Notes under the pieces: generated by a model
Seen by the model: only the letters and a program-made list of their open reading frames with translations
What the model was told of the DNA's origin: nothing
The model's database searches: none
Made by a program: the position numbers and the translations under genes
Assembly (NCBI GenBank): GCA_905221605.1
Contig: CAJNDS010002057.1
Location: 198,087 to 245,012, forward strand
Length of the DNA stretch: 46,926 nucleotides
Reading direction: 5' to 3'
Source: Symbiodinium natans
Taxonomy: Eukaryota; Sar; Dinophyceae; Suessiales; Symbiodiniaceae
Part shown: positions 1 to 9,124 of the stretch, one piece after another
Layout of the letters: the number at the start of each line of letters is the position of its first letter
How positions within the stretch are numbered: position 1 is the first letter of the stretch

Positions 1-278
1 CTCCAAAAATGCATCGGGGGTGGCGGCCGTGGCATGTCACAGCTCGACACGAATTGAAGCTGGCACTTGCCCAAAATAAAGTACGGTCTGCCGAGCAAAG
101 GCTGCACCATGGCTTTGGGGAGATTGGAAATCGCAAGGGCCGCAGGGCCTTTCAGTGTTGGCTTTCCCTGCCTGGATGTTCATTCGCTTGCCTGGACGCC
201 AGTTGTCCTCTGCTGGATTCCCACATTTGCCGCCTTGGCCAAATTGGAAGCCGTTGAGACTTGACTTGGAACTCTTAC

Positions 279-430
279 GGTTTTCTGTCGCCTTCTGTAC
301 ACTGTTCCTTCCCTCACAAAACCTGAACCCCTATGCCCTGATCCCTCTGCATCGACGCCACTTTCGTTGTCGAACTTCATGGGCTTGGTCCGATCTGGCC
401 GACGCTCTACCCGCTCCTTGGTTGGAGGGC
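279..430 (-). CDS. Internal exon, basic hydrophilic protein (unidentified)
   Basis: Minus-strand exon candidate of 152 bp. It has a pyrimidine-rich acceptor ending in GCGAG before GCCCTCC and a strong GTAAGAG donor after position 279. The entry phase needs two bases and the exit is phase 0, giving 50 codons. The translation is rich in Arg, Lys, Glu and Gly, with the motifs PPTKERVERRPDRTKP and YRRRQKT. This would suit a nucleic-acid-binding or disordered segment, but I recognise no domain. The open frame runs on to 180 without the splice. Neighbouring exons were not found, so this is a gene fragment. Confidence 0.35.
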
Positions 431-1167
431 CTCGCGGAAAAGGAATCAGCAACGAAGCACTTCATGCCATTCAGCAGGCGTTACATGAACGTATATAGAG
501 CTGGTCATCTAGCTGCCTGAATCAACCTGAATCACTACACAGCAAGATTCAGCCTTTGTTCCAGGCATTGGGCTTCTGATTCGCTCACCCGCCCAGCCCC
601 ACCTTTCTTGTCAGATGTGCTCTTCTTTGCCACAGCTTGCTGAGCGTATCCCGACATCGCTCTCAAGGATGGAAAACTAACGAGACTAAGTTTGTTGAAG
701 CCAGGGATCGTGCCCTTGAAAACCTTCTCAACGAACTACTGAATGGCAAGCGGCGATACTGCACAATTGCCAGGCTGCTCAAACTACTTGCTTGTCGCAG
801 CTCGTTGTTCATGTCGCAGAAATGATGTTCGACTTCATCTGCCTGCGTCTGTGTCCTCCGTTACTCGTAAGCCACAGGCCACAGCGAATGCCATGATTCT
901 CAATCGTCAAGTACCACCAGTCCCAGCATGACGTCCACCTGAACAAGCCTAAGCGCTGCACATGTAACATGTAGGACATGCAGCTATAGCTCTCTGTGCT
1001 ATCCTTGTACCATCATTGTGACATATTGTGACCAACTTGTCCAACACAAGCAAAGCACATCAAGGCATCCTGATGAGGCCCGGATGGCCTGATGGCATCT
1101 TTTTCCGCGCGTTTTTTTGGGCTTTGCTGGGCTCTGTCATTGTCACCTGCTGCCACATCACATGCAG
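431..1167. other. No supported gene
   Basis: Only short open frames on both strands, without convincing splice sites or motifs. The sequence is not repetitive. Confidence 0.4.
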
Positions 1168-2106
1168 TCACATGCCCAAGCCCTTGCTGCCCATGCCGGG
1201 TCCCATGTTTGAGCAGCCACATCCTCCTTTGCAGCCGCAGCCTCCGCAACCTCCGCAACCTCCGCAGCCGCAGCCGCCGCAGCCTCCGCAGCCTCCACAG
1301 CCTCCGCCGCAGCAACCGCAGCCACCGCAACCCGCACCACAACCGCCACAACAACCCCCACACCCACCGCACCCACCGCAGCCGCAGCCTGCGCCACCAC
1401 AGCCGCATCCTCCACAACGGCAGCCGCCGCAGCCTCCCCCACAACCTCCACTTCCACAACCGCAATTCGTGCAGCACCCACCTCCGCAGCCACCGCATCC
1501 GCATCCACCACAGCCACACCCTCCACAGCCTCCGCAGCCACCACATCCGCAGCCGCCACAGCCGCACCCTCCTCCACAACCGCAGCCTCCTCCACAGCCA
1601 CATCCTCCACATCCTCCGCATCCTCCGCCACATCCGCAGCCGCGGCAGCCTCCGCAACCACCTCCGCAGCCTGCCGGCCCACATCCGCAACCCCCTTTGC
1701 AGCCGCATCCGCAGCCACCGCAGCCACCGCAGCCACCGCAACCTCCGCCACAACCGCATCCGCCACAGCATCCGCCTTTGCCGCCGCAGCCGCAAGGGCC
1801 ACAGCCTCCGCAGGATGACCCACAGCCACAACTGCCGCAACTGCCACATGCGCAGCCAGAGTTGCAGCACCCACCGCCACCACAGCCACCACAGCCACCA
1901 CAGCCACCACAGCCGCAGCCGCCGCAGCCGCCGCAGCCACCGCAGCCACCGCAGCCACCACAGCCACCACAGCCACAGCCAGAGCAGCCCCTGCACCCAG
2001 CACATCCAGATCCGCTGCCACAGGCACCACAACCGCCGGCGTTGCCATTTTCAGTGCCTTTGCTGTCGCTGCGGCCACCAGTTGTCATGGGATCCGGCTC
2101 TCCCAT
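1168..2106 (-). CDS. Cys/Gly-repeat protein (Cys-Gly-Gly tandem repeats)
   Basis: ATG-started open frame of 312 residues. It has a short hydrophilic head (MGEPDPMTTGGRSDSKG), a core of about 270 residues built almost only of Cys-Gly-Gly and Cys-Gly units with rare Ser, Ala, Lys or Arg, and a Gly/Met/Lys tail. About one residue in three is Cys. No signal peptide or membrane segment is visible. The + strand of the same DNA is also open (Pro/Gln/His repeats), so strand choice matters. Third bases of the presumed Gly codons use all four nucleotides, while third bases of the presumed Cys codons are only C or T. That is the degeneracy expected if this strand is translated. Known Cys/Gly-rich repeat proteins are structural or metal-binding; the role here is unknown. 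An intronless coding exon is inferred. Confidence 0.6.
   Translation of the reverse strand: MGEPDPMTTGGRSDSKGTENGNAGGCGACGSGSGCAGCRGCSGCGCGGCGGCGGCGGCGGCGGCGCGGCGGCGGCGGGGCCNSGCACGSCGSCGCGSSCGGCGPCGCGGKGGCCGGCGCGGGCGGCGGCGGCGCGCKGGCGCGPAGCGGGCGGCRGCGCGGGCGGCGGCGCGGGCGCGGGCGCGGCGCGGCGGCGGCGCGGCGCGGCGGGCCTNCGCGSGGCGGGCGGCRCGGCGCGGAGCGCGGCGGCGGCCGGCGAGCGGCGCCGGGCGGCGGCGGCGCGGCGGCGGCGCKGGCGCSNMGPGMGSKGLGM
1206..2040. repeat. Trinucleotide-periodic low-complexity repeat
   Basis: An array of about 830 bp of degenerate 6- and 9-bp units of the CCN-CCN-CAN type read on +, equal to Cys-Gly-Gly codons on minus. Units differ mainly at every third base, so the array is old and shaped by selection or mutation rather than freshly expanded. 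Slippage-prone. Confidence 0.8.
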
Positions 2107-2390
2107 ACCTTGGCTCTCTGCCAGCAGCTTGCATCACGGAATGTATCACAAGACATGCGAGAAACGAACAGTGACGCTGGCATGATCTGGCATGCAGTAC
2201 CGTGCAAACAACAGTTTTGGTCGCAATTCGTGTGATCCTTGGTTGAAACGGCGGCCTCTCTCAACGGTCACCCAAAGAGTGGCAACTGTTGCTTCTCTCA
2301 CGAAACATGCCGCATCATGGTGCGAGACAAAGTGTAGCGTTGATGAAACCGAAACTGCGTTCGGTCACGATTTCGGATTCTGGCCACGCC

Positions 2391-2791
2391 TTACTTTTCC
2401 CACGTCAGCAAGCCTTCAAAACACACGAAACTCTTCACCTGACAACTGTGGCAAATTCTGATGTCACCCATGGACAAGCAATACCTCAGGACATACCAGG
2501 ACTCACACTTTTCCTTTGAGGCCCAAAAGGCCTTAGGATCCTTAGGCTGACGGGAGATTCGTCTCAGAGTGTCGGGTGCCGAGGGACTGCTTCCACTCTG
2601 CGCCTTCTTCGCTTGGTATTCCTCTTGCCTGAGAGTTGCCCACCCCATGCTGCATCATGCCGCGCAAGGTCACCGTGTTCCCACGACTCATACATGGGTT
2701 TCAGTCTGCAGCTGCGTGGCTGTTGCTGCATCATGCGGCGGATCTCCGCCTCCATAGGATCGTCATCAGGCGCCGGAGGCGGCGGTGGCAA
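2391..2791 (-). CDS. Exon region, basic nuclear-type protein (unidentified)
   Basis: Two overlapping minus-strand frames look coding. The upstream one (2564-2791) runs PPPPPAPDDDPMEAEIRRMM and then to a basic tail with a KRRRRR cluster and a TGA stop. It has no ATG before its Met-13, and a TGA lies just upstream, so a 5' exon is missing. The second frame (2391-2648) gives RQEEYQAKKAQSGSSPSAPD after a CTCAG|GCAAGAGG acceptor. A 45-bp segment from GTGACC to CTCAG could be spliced out without changing the first frame. Low-complexity acidic and basic blocks suggest a nuclear protein. No family recognised. Confidence 0.35.
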
Positions 2792-2946
2792 TGCCCTTCG
2801 TCACAACATGCTCTAGACAGTCTAACAGCCCTACGCACTGCCCTGCGTACCGCAGCAGGGAAGAAGAACAAACGTATCAGCTCCATCGACCCTGTCTCTT
2901 GCAGCAAGGGGCGATGCTGTCGGAGAGGGCCTCAGCCAAGGCTTAA

Positions 2947-3504
2947 TTATACCGGACGCGTCATATACACGCAGAGACTCCTCAGAGAGTCCAGAAGAAA
3001 CTTCAAGCTATCCAAGGCTTGTAGCAGCCTTGTCGATGCGAATCCCTGGGATAGCTGTGGGCCACTATGGTAATTTTTCAACCCAAAGCCCACAGTGACA
3101 AATTGCGAAAGAGGAAGATGCCGCGACTGCCGGCCAGCACCAGGAAGCATGGCTGCGGCGAATGTAGGATCAGTTTGGGTCAGGTGCAATTTGATGCCAA
3201 GTGGCGGCTGTGCAGTGGTGGCGGAACCTTCTGGCAGCGAGCTATCTTGAGTCGGAAAAACCACCAGCAGCTGAGCAAGTTTTTTTGCCCCAGGAAGCCT
3301 GGGACCTGAACACTTATGACCCTGCCTGGAGGGCCAGGTGGAGGCGGGGGCCGATTCAGCCCCAGCTTGGCCGCTGCATGAGCTGCTGCCTTTGAAATAG
3401 AAGAAGTATGTCATACTGCCGAATCTCGATCTTACCCATGGCACAGACTTTGCACTCTAGGAGTCTCTTAAGGTGGCCTCGTGCAGATGCTTCGGCGTCT
3501 TCTC
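2947..3504 (-). CDS. Two-exon 3' gene fragment with CxxC motif (unidentified)
   Basis: Exon 3436-3504 follows a GGGCAG acceptor, encodes EDAEASARGHLKRLLECKVC and ends at a good donor, GTAAGA. The next exon begins at 3389 after the pyrimidine-rich acceptor CTTCTTCTATTTCAAAG. Phase 1 agrees on both sides, and the second exon stays open for about 147 codons to a TAA at 2947. The intron between them would be only 46 bp. The ECKVC pair with a preceding basic helix recalls the start of a C3HC4 RING finger, but the remaining zinc ligands are not visible, so that is only a suggestion. Confidence 0.35.
3390..3435 (-). other. Candidate 46-bp intron
   Basis: On the minus strand it reads GTAAGATCG...TTTCAAAG, with a consensus donor, a pyrimidine-rich tract and a phase-compatible acceptor. 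Without removal the downstream frame is not continuous with the upstream exon. It is unusually short. Confidence 0.35.
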
Positions 3505-4054
3505 CTGCCCAGGTCCCCCGCCCCCCCAAATGACCTTGCCCACAGGCATGCATGCAGAAGGGGTGGCTCAACTGCGGAGTGCACGAGAAAGATGAGCTTC
3601 AAAGCGTGCATTGGGTTAAGCACATCTCGGAGTTCTTCAGCGCCTCCGACTTGCTTTTGCTCAGAGCGGCGTCCTGTGCATGGACAGCTCAGTCAGCTTC
3701 TGCTTTGTGAATCTCTGGCTAGTTTGTACTCTCTTTGTACTCTCTTGAACAATGCTGCCCCGCACTCATCACTGCTCATCACTGCTCTGCACTCACACAA
3801 CGGCGACCCCCCCGACGTGGCACCTGCGCCTTCTTCAGGCTCTCTCTCGCTGCCTCCCGGTCAGCAGCGAGAGTCGCGAGAGTCCATTTTTTGGACTCTC
3901 ACAATACAGTTTGGTTGCACAGCAGCAAGCAATGAATCGAGGGCGAAATGACAAACATGCTAAGTCGACGGCAGCAGCACAGGCAGCCAAGATGTGTGCA
4001 AGACTACTGGCTTCGAAAATGCAAGATGGAAGCGTTCAACTCCAAGCAGCCCAC
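3505..4054. other. No supported gene; contains a perfect hairpin
   Basis: Open frames here are short and lack splice support. The only structured element is a 9-bp stem with a T5 loop at 3878-3900. Confidence 0.4.
3878..3900. repeat. Perfect 9-bp inverted repeat with T5 loop
   Basis: GAGAGTCCA, five T, TGGACTCTC. The stem is perfect and lies in CT/GA-rich sequence. No function can be assigned. Confidence 0.6.
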
Positions 4055-4168
4055 CTTCTCGGCCTTGAAAACTGCATCCTTCACAGGAGTCAGAAGTTTC
4101 TTGTGCCCATGGTCGCTACTGTCCAGCGCCTGGCTCTCTGCATCCTCCACCGTGCCGCCGGGTGGGGG
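4055..4168 (-). CDS. Internal exon, helical (unidentified)
   Basis: 114-bp exon candidate, phase 0 in and out (38 codons). The acceptor is GGGGTCAG and the donor AAG|GTGGGC. The translation includes VEDAESQALDSSDHGHKKLL and ends VFKAEK, a charged helical sequence. The same frame stays open past the donor to about 4004. No family recognised. The exon at 4570-4660 lies upstream on the same strand but leaves in phase 1, so at least one exon between them would be missing if they belong together. Confidence 0.35.
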
Positions 4169-4569
4169 CTGACCCCTCACTTGTCCGGGGTGGTTGTACA
4201 GGCAAGCCTGAGCGCAGAAAGGTGGGACAAGGCGCTCAAGGTGAAGGAATGTTAAGAATACCAACCATGGGATGGTTGTCTACCTCAGATTGCTTACATA
4301 TTCACCGTAGCTGGAACAGGTGAATCCGGGTGTCTCCACCTTGAACCACTGCATGCAGCCGGGACACAGGCGTGGTGCAGCGACTTAGTTGGCGTCGAAC
4401 CCCCAACCCCACCAGTTCCAAAAACACCGAGTTAAAACAAAAAACAGATCGTTGAAGTTTCAACCATGAATCTGTCAAGATGAATGCCGCGATCATGACG
4501 TGTGTGATTGTGAAGTGTGAGGTTGACTTCTGCTCGTGAAGATGCAACAACAACGATACAAACGCACAC

Positions 4570-4660
4570 CTCCTTCGATTGTTATAGTTACTCTCCCAAG
4601 TGGAATAAACTTTCGAGCAGCTTCAGGGGCCATCAAGGGTGATTTCCGGACAAGCAAGCC
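4570..4660 (-). CDS. Internal exon (unidentified)
   Basis: 91-bp exon candidate with acceptor GCAGTCAG|GGC and donor GGAG|GTGTGC. It encodes GLLVRKSPLMAPEAARKFIP and then an LGRVTITIEG strand. The alternation of hydrophobic residues is protein-like and both splice sites are reasonable. No domain recognised. Confidence 0.35.
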
Positions 4661-4876
4661 CTGACTGCTGGCGTCGTGCACTTAAAGCGATCAAAACGCG
4701 TCCACGAGCAGCGAATGCAGAGCGCATCAAAAGCGAGTGATCACATGCGCCACTGCTTGGCAAGACACTCTCCGAGCATACACTTGGTGGCAAAGTAGTC
4801 GTCAAGCCAGCCTTAGGAGGCGTTGCAGAACAAGGAACAACAGTGGCGCGTGGGGAGACAAAGATCAGATCATGGG

Positions 4877-5092
4877 TCATTTCAGGTCAGCGACGCTGCT
4901 TCTCAGCCTCATCTTGGGGGTGAAAGTTGGTGCACTTGGAGTAGAGCTTGCCTTAGCTCTTGATTGGCACTGTCTCATCAGAAGTCGGGTCAGTTCATCA
5001 AGGTCCAAAAATGCGGCTGCAACGAACGGAGCAACTTTTTTGTAGAGTGCGCGACAGCCGGAATTGCCCATTGCAGCCCAGCAGCAATGGCC
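4877..5092 (-). CDS. Terminal exon candidate, frame ambiguous
   Basis: A very strong acceptor (TTTTCTTCTTGCAG|GGCC) opens at 5092. Two frames after it look coding. One reaches a TGA at 4877 and contains YKKVAPFVAAAFLDLDELTR followed by a basic tail. The other starts AIAAGLQWAIPAVAHSTKKL and stops earlier. I cannot decide between them without transcript data. No family recognised. Confidence 0.35.
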   Translation of the reverse strand, partial: GHCCWAAMGNSGCRALYKKVAPFVAAAFLDLDELTRLLMRQCQSRAKASSTPSAPTFTPKMRLRSSVADLK

Positions 5093-5110
5093 CTGCAAGA
5101 AGAAAACCTT

Positions 5111-5326
5111 TCAGTAGACTTCAGGGACACACCCGGCGGTTAACATGCCACTCTGTAGGTCAAAAAAGCCAATGCCTTGTTGCAACTGGGCCGAAACCTC
5201 GAACCTCCTTTCGGGTCCAAGGACACAGGCCCTGTCTCGCGAGGCGTGCAAGGTCTTGATGGCGTTCGCACGGGCTAGGGCGGCCCTGGCAGTGGCAACT
5301 TTGCGGAGAACCAACGATGCGGCCAC
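5111..5326 (-). CDS. Exon candidate, Ala/Arg-rich helix
   Basis: Open minus-strand frame with LRKVATARAALARANAIK, then RRFEVSAQLQQGIGFFDLQ. It lies just upstream of the strong acceptor at 5092, so it may be the preceding exon of that gene. The donor is unclear (CTACAGA|GTGGCA is possible). Confidence 0.3.
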   Translation of the reverse strand: MAASLVLRKVATARAALARANAIKTLHASRDRACVLGPERRFEVSAQLQQGIGFFDLQSGMLTAGCVPEVY

Positions 5327-5455
5327 ATCTCCGGTAGAACTATTTTTGGCATCGGCACTGATCCCACGAATCCTCCCACTTTTTCCTTCTGCAAAAATTC
5401 GGCAGCGGAGTCGTGTGAATCTTTGCTGACGAAATCTACATAATCTACGTAATAC

Positions 5456-5802
5456 CTACATCATTGCAAGGCCTTGGGCATGACGGCGGTGTGCATTCAC
5501 AGGGTTTAGAGCGCAAACAGTTTTGTTTTGCCAGCTAGCATGACATCCAGCCTGCTTGATTGCACTTGGCACAGCACATGACGTTTGCGTCCCGCAAGTG
5601 AGGCCGGCCACCTCTGGCTGATAGCGGCGCATGCCAAATCCTCCATGCTCCATCACGACAGATAAGATCCTCTTGTTGCAGCTCTTCCATGCTTGCCACT
5701 GACTTAACTTTTTTAAGGCCTTGCCAGCAGTGGCCTCATCTGATTCAGCGACAGGTGCAGTGCCTGGCTTTCTGGGTTGAAGGAGGTTCTCCGAGAACTT
5801 GG
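5456..5802 (-). CDS. Exon candidate, 115 open codons (unidentified)
   Basis: Minus-strand frame open from about 5802 to a TAG at 5456. It includes PGTAPVAESDEATAGKALKK followed by LSQWQAWKSCNKRILSVV and GGFGMRRYQPEVAG. The first part is acidic and disordered, then a helix with aromatic residues. A donor CCAGAG|GTGGCC would end the exon early. It has no ATG at its start, so it is not a first exon. No family recognised. Confidence 0.35.
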
Positions 5803-5803
5803 T

Positions 5804-6031
5804 TCAAGAAGGCTTTTGTTTAGTAGAAGTGCTCCCGCAGTGTGGGCGCTCAATCTTCAGCTTCCACTCACACCCTTCTGGCCACGTCCCGTTGACGAGG
5901 ATGTAGAAAGCTGCGCCGCCACATTTCAGGAACGTCTCAGCGTGGCACCAGATGTCACTTTTCAACGGTATGACCAGGGCATGAAGATGACCTCGTGCTT
6001 GTCGACAGTGGAACGTTTGTTTGATCTCCAA
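5804..6031 (-). CDS. Terminal exon candidate with beta-rich segment
   Basis: The minus-strand frame ends in TGA at 5804. It contains AETFLKCGGAAFYILVNGTW and then EGCEWKLKIERPHC, with regular hydrophobic alternation typical of beta strands, and a Ser/Lys tail. Likely the C-terminal part of a gene whose earlier exons include 6311-6547. No domain recognised. Confidence 0.35.
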   Translation of the reverse strand: MEIKQTFHCRQARGHLHALVIPLKSDIWCHAETFLKCGGAAFYILVNGTWPEGCEWKLKIERPHCGSTSTKQKPS

Positions 6032-6310
6032 ACATGCAGTCTTGTCATTGGTGCCATTGGTCGCAGGGCATGAAAAGGGTACGCTCTGATTGGGGAAGCT
6101 GAGCTTGAGAGACTATGGCTACGTTGCTGGTGAGCCCTGAGGAGCTGCCTTCACACCAGCACGCACATGCAAGGCACATTAGGTACGAGGGTTTGCATGG
6201 GTTTTCTTCGCGAAGACCTGACCACAGTGATCCAAGACTGTGCCTTTTCGCTGCTTCAGCGAGCACATCAGCGGTGAGGAGGCCCGATCCCCCTGAGGAT
6301 ACAGATCTCC

Positions 6311-6547
6311 CTACAAACGCAGCTCCAAACTCAGATCAGTCACCTGATCTTGGCTACCGACCTTCGCCACCCTTGCCGTCAGAAAGCTGGATGCCTGCAC
6401 GCAGAAGGTGCCATGATGAGTGACCCTCGTTTGCAGGGCTACGAAGGGCGAAGGGTGCTCATATTGGTTCCCTGTCCAAACCCAGAAGTATGCCTCATAC
6501 TTTCCTGAAGCCTCGTACACACCAGCTCGGCCCACCCCAGCACCCAT
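6311..6547 (-). CDS. Exon candidate (unidentified)
   Basis: Open minus-strand frame with GVYEASGKYEAYFWVWTGNQ followed by YEHPSPFVALQTR. Acceptors GCTTCAG|GAAAG and TTGGACAG|GGAACC both lie inside it, so the true exon is shorter. It could continue from the exon ending at the GTAAGC donor near 6564. Confidence 0.3.
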   Translation of the reverse strand: MGAGVGRAGVYEASGKYEAYFWVWTGNQYEHPSPFVALQTRVTHHGTFCVQASSFLTARVAKVGSQDQVTDLSLELRL

Positions 6548-6563
6548 GCATCTACCAGCTTAC

Positions 6564-6740
6564 CGTGACAATCGCGAAGGTCTTTTCAAAAACTGACCCA
6601 TGCAAAGTCATGTAGAGTTGGTTCTTTTCGGCTGCTTTTGAGGTCAGGTAGCAGGTCGCACTTGCGTCGCCCACCCAACCTGCGAAACCTTGCTGCAAAC
6701 CCTGCCAAACCTGCTCCAGCATCTTCCTCGGAAGTTTTGC
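6564..6740 (-). CDS. Alternative reading of the SR 3' exon with GTAAGC donor
   Basis: The same acceptor at 6740 also opens a phase-0 exon of 59 codons ending at a consensus donor, GTAAGC, just below 6564. It begins AKLPRKMLEQVWQGLQQGFA and ends HGSVFEKTFAIVT. This frame conflicts with the phase of the RS exon, so it would need another upstream exon or alternative splicing. Both readings are protein-like. Confidence 0.35.
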
Positions 6741-7384
6741 CTGCAGTATCCAAGCTCCCAGACGCCCTCGTCTCTCAGGGCACCCCACATTGACGTGAAC
6801 ATATCCCAAAAAGTCCAATCTCTCACATGCAGCACACGAGATCTAGCTTTTGCCGAGCAACCTTTCTGAGCATCATCATCTTTCAGTGGACTTCGACTCC
6901 GCCTCGGGCTGCCTCGAGGAGCACTGCGACTTCGACTGCGCCTGGCCGCATCTCGGCCATCACGAGGCCCTCGGCTCCTGCTGCATCTTCGGCTGTTGCT
7001 GCGCCTGGGAGGACTACGCCTGCCAGGGCTGGCTCTACGTGGGCTTGGACGCCGTCCCGCGCTCCGCCTGGGGCTGCGTCGGGGGCTTCCTCTCCGTGGT
7101 GGGCTCCGCCTTGGGCTCCGTCGCGGGCTTCCCCGTGGGCTGCGGCTGCGGCTACAGCGTCGGCGTGCGCCCAAACTTCTTCGAGGGCTGTGGCGACGGC
7201 TATTGCTGCGACGTCGAGGGCTGCGCCTCGCAGGGCTCCTTCTCGGAGGACTCCTCCTGGGAGGGCTCCTTCTCGGAGGGCTCCTCCTCGGAGGGCTCCT
7301 TCGCTGACTTCTTGGTGGACTGCCCCTCCTGGGACTTCCTCGCGGGCTGCCGCGGCTTGTGCTCCGCCTGGCAATCAGCTGCAT
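6586..7384 (-). CDS. SR (arginine/serine-rich) protein, C-terminal two exons
   Basis: The upstream exon (6862-7384) encodes about 160 residues of RS domain: repeated RRSPPRR, GSPRRSPRRS and SNSRRCSRSRG, ending SPLKDDDAQK. Arg is written with both CGN and AGR codons, so this is a selected protein sequence, not a simple DNA repeat. RS domains recruit spliceosome components and act in the nucleus, usually behind an RRM. The donor AAAG|GTTGCT leaves in phase 1. The acceptor ACTGCAG|GC at 6740 then gives GKTSEEDAGAGLAGFAARFR and a TGA at 6586. The exon may start at the ATG (7384) or at an acceptor, GCCAG|GCGG (7367). No RRM was found upstream in the window, so the N-terminus is probably missing from this model. 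Confidence 0.6.
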
Positions 7385-8100
7385 GGTCTTATAGAGTGCG
7401 CAACAACAGAAGACGTTTGAAGCAACGACCCCGGGGTGTGAACTAACGAACTGAAGGCAAGAATCCGCACGCTCTAGGCTGCTAGGACAGGCCTTCGAGA
7501 AGTGGATCTGCCAGAAAGGCCCACCATCGAGGCTTCGAGCACTTTTGTCTACAACTGCTTCTCGGATCTTTAATCTTGAATCGCTGTGGGCTTCAGAGTG
7601 TTAAGGGTCAGCAGGCAGGATGCGGGAGCCCAGAGGAGACCAGAGACTTCATGCCTGAGACCGCAGAGCTTGAAAGAACCATAAGAACTCGGGTCCGAAA
7701 CCCCTGGAACTTCGACTGTTCCACGGTCGAGTACAGTCTGATACAGTCTGCTCACTCTGCTCAGTCTGTTCAGGCTGCTCTACACTCTACGGTCTGGTCG
7801 CATGGCTCTCTCTGAGTCAAACTTGAACCAAATCAGCCAGCTTCCCAAAGCCCAGTTTTTCAAGCGTGACGGATGCACGGCTCGATCTACGGCGCACCAC
7901 TCAGTTCTTACGGCCCCTGTGCTTGTGAGCTCACTCTTTCCACTCCGCGCACACTCTCAATACTTCGCAATCGACCGCGGCTCTGCGCTTCGCTGGGCTC
8001 CTGGAGGTGCGCGGTGCCACGACAGGTGCCCCGACAGGTGCCCCGACAGGTGCCCCGACAATGCCACAGTAATTATGTCACAATGACCTGCATGGACATG
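7385..8100. other. No supported gene
   Basis: I looked here for an RRM belonging to the SR protein and saw none. Short open frames only, plus a 12-bp tandem repeat near 8020-8061. Confidence 0.4.
8020..8061. repeat. 12-bp tandem repeat (about 3.5 copies)
   Basis: Unit CCCCGACAGGTG. Read on + it gives repeated Arg-Gln-Val-Pro. Noncoding minisatellite is the simplest reading. Confidence 0.7.
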
Positions 8101-8283
8101 TCATGTTCCGAAGCTGTGCGGCCGGTCCAGCTCCCCCAAAGCCGCACACAAGTCGGCTGGCAAGGGGCATTGGACGTTGAAGTCTCCATTTCCGACCTTT
8201 GCATCATGACTCCAGGCTGCGCATGGTGGCACAGCGTCAAGAGATGCATCACAGGTGGCACAGGATGGCACGTGGTGGCACAT
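8101..8283 (-). CDS. Terminal exon candidate
   Basis: The minus-strand frame contains DAKVGNGDFNVQCPLPADLC then AALGELDRPHSFGT and a stop. Protein-like composition. The acceptor is not certain. No family recognised. Confidence 0.25.
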   Translation of the reverse strand: MCHHVPSCATCDASLDAVPPCAAWSHDAKVGNGDFNVQCPLPADLCAALGELDRPHSFGT

Positions 8284-8326
8284 AGCACATGGTATTTCAC
8301 GAGGCTAGCTAGACGTGTTGGTCTCC

Positions 8327-8437
8327 CTAAGCTGGCAGAAGGGCCCCCAAGAACATGTTCTTAACGTCGTGATCAAGCTTGCAAGAAGATCGTCGCTTCT
8401 CAGGCAGATGGCCAACAAGCGTGCAAGCAAAACCAAT
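8327..8437 (-). CDS. Terminal exon candidate
   Basis: Short open stretch without its own start. It reads EFIGFACTLVGHLPEKRRSS followed by CKLDHDVKNMFLGALLPA and a TAG at 8327. An AG lies immediately upstream of the TTC for Phe. No domain recognised. Confidence 0.3.
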   Translation of the reverse strand: MGFACTLVGHLPEKRRSSCKLDHDVKNMFLGALLPA

Positions 8438-9124
8438 GAACTCCCGCGTTGCTTGGACCCCTCAGGCGACCCCTAATAACTGCTGCCACATCCCCATGCA
8501 TCCCTTCAGTTCAAGAAGATGGACAGGAGCTCCAAAACGCATCTTACAGAACAGCCACCCTGTCAAGACGTGAGCTTGTCTGCTGAGGGTTGAGCATCTA
8601 GACAAATGCTCGCTGCATGAAGAAAAGTGCGGGGGCACCTGGAGCCAGGCTTGATGGCAAGCTGAGGCTAAGAACATGCAGCGCACCTGGTGCAGGCATG
8701 TGTGCTGCCATGGAAGCTGCGCTGACACTAGCTCGCACCAGATGCAGCCCCTGAAGCTAAATCTGCCGCGCCTTTGCAGGAATCGGGTTACATAGCAGCT
8801 TATAACTACAGCTAAGCATGTTCGCCAGGGGCATATTTAAAGAAAGCAGGCAATCAGAAAAGACTTTTGGTACACCAGGTACACTTCGGAAAAGATGACG
8901 AACATGGCCGGCACACCGTTCGTACAGGCCACAACTCGCAAGAGTTTTCACGTGTTGTGGAGAAACCATTCTGGGGCATTATACGCAAGGTTTCCATATT
9001 CACACTGACTAGCGTGAAAGTCGTCTCGAGCGACGAGTAAGCCCGGCTCCATGTCGGTGCTGCGCCACCATACTGAGTATCACCGACCTCAGCCGTTGAA
9101 TCCGCGAGGCAGAGGCAGATGCTG

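Noticed and set aside
1073-2185. Secreted Pro/Gln/His-rich protein on + (ATG at 1073, hydrophobic N-terminus FFRAFFWALLGSVIV)
   Set aside because: The signal-like start is attractive, but codon-context asymmetry fits a Cys/Gly-coding minus strand. CCT is common before Pro and absent before Gln/His.
4375-4420. tRNA-like B box (GGTTCGACGCC) on minus
   Set aside because: No A box or acceptor stem; the upstream sequence is G-rich and unstructured.
6850-7446. 198-codon + frame rich in Cys, Gly, Ser and Phe opposite the RS domain
   Set aside because: It is the antisense image of RS codons. The minus frame has a known domain type with mixed Arg codon families.
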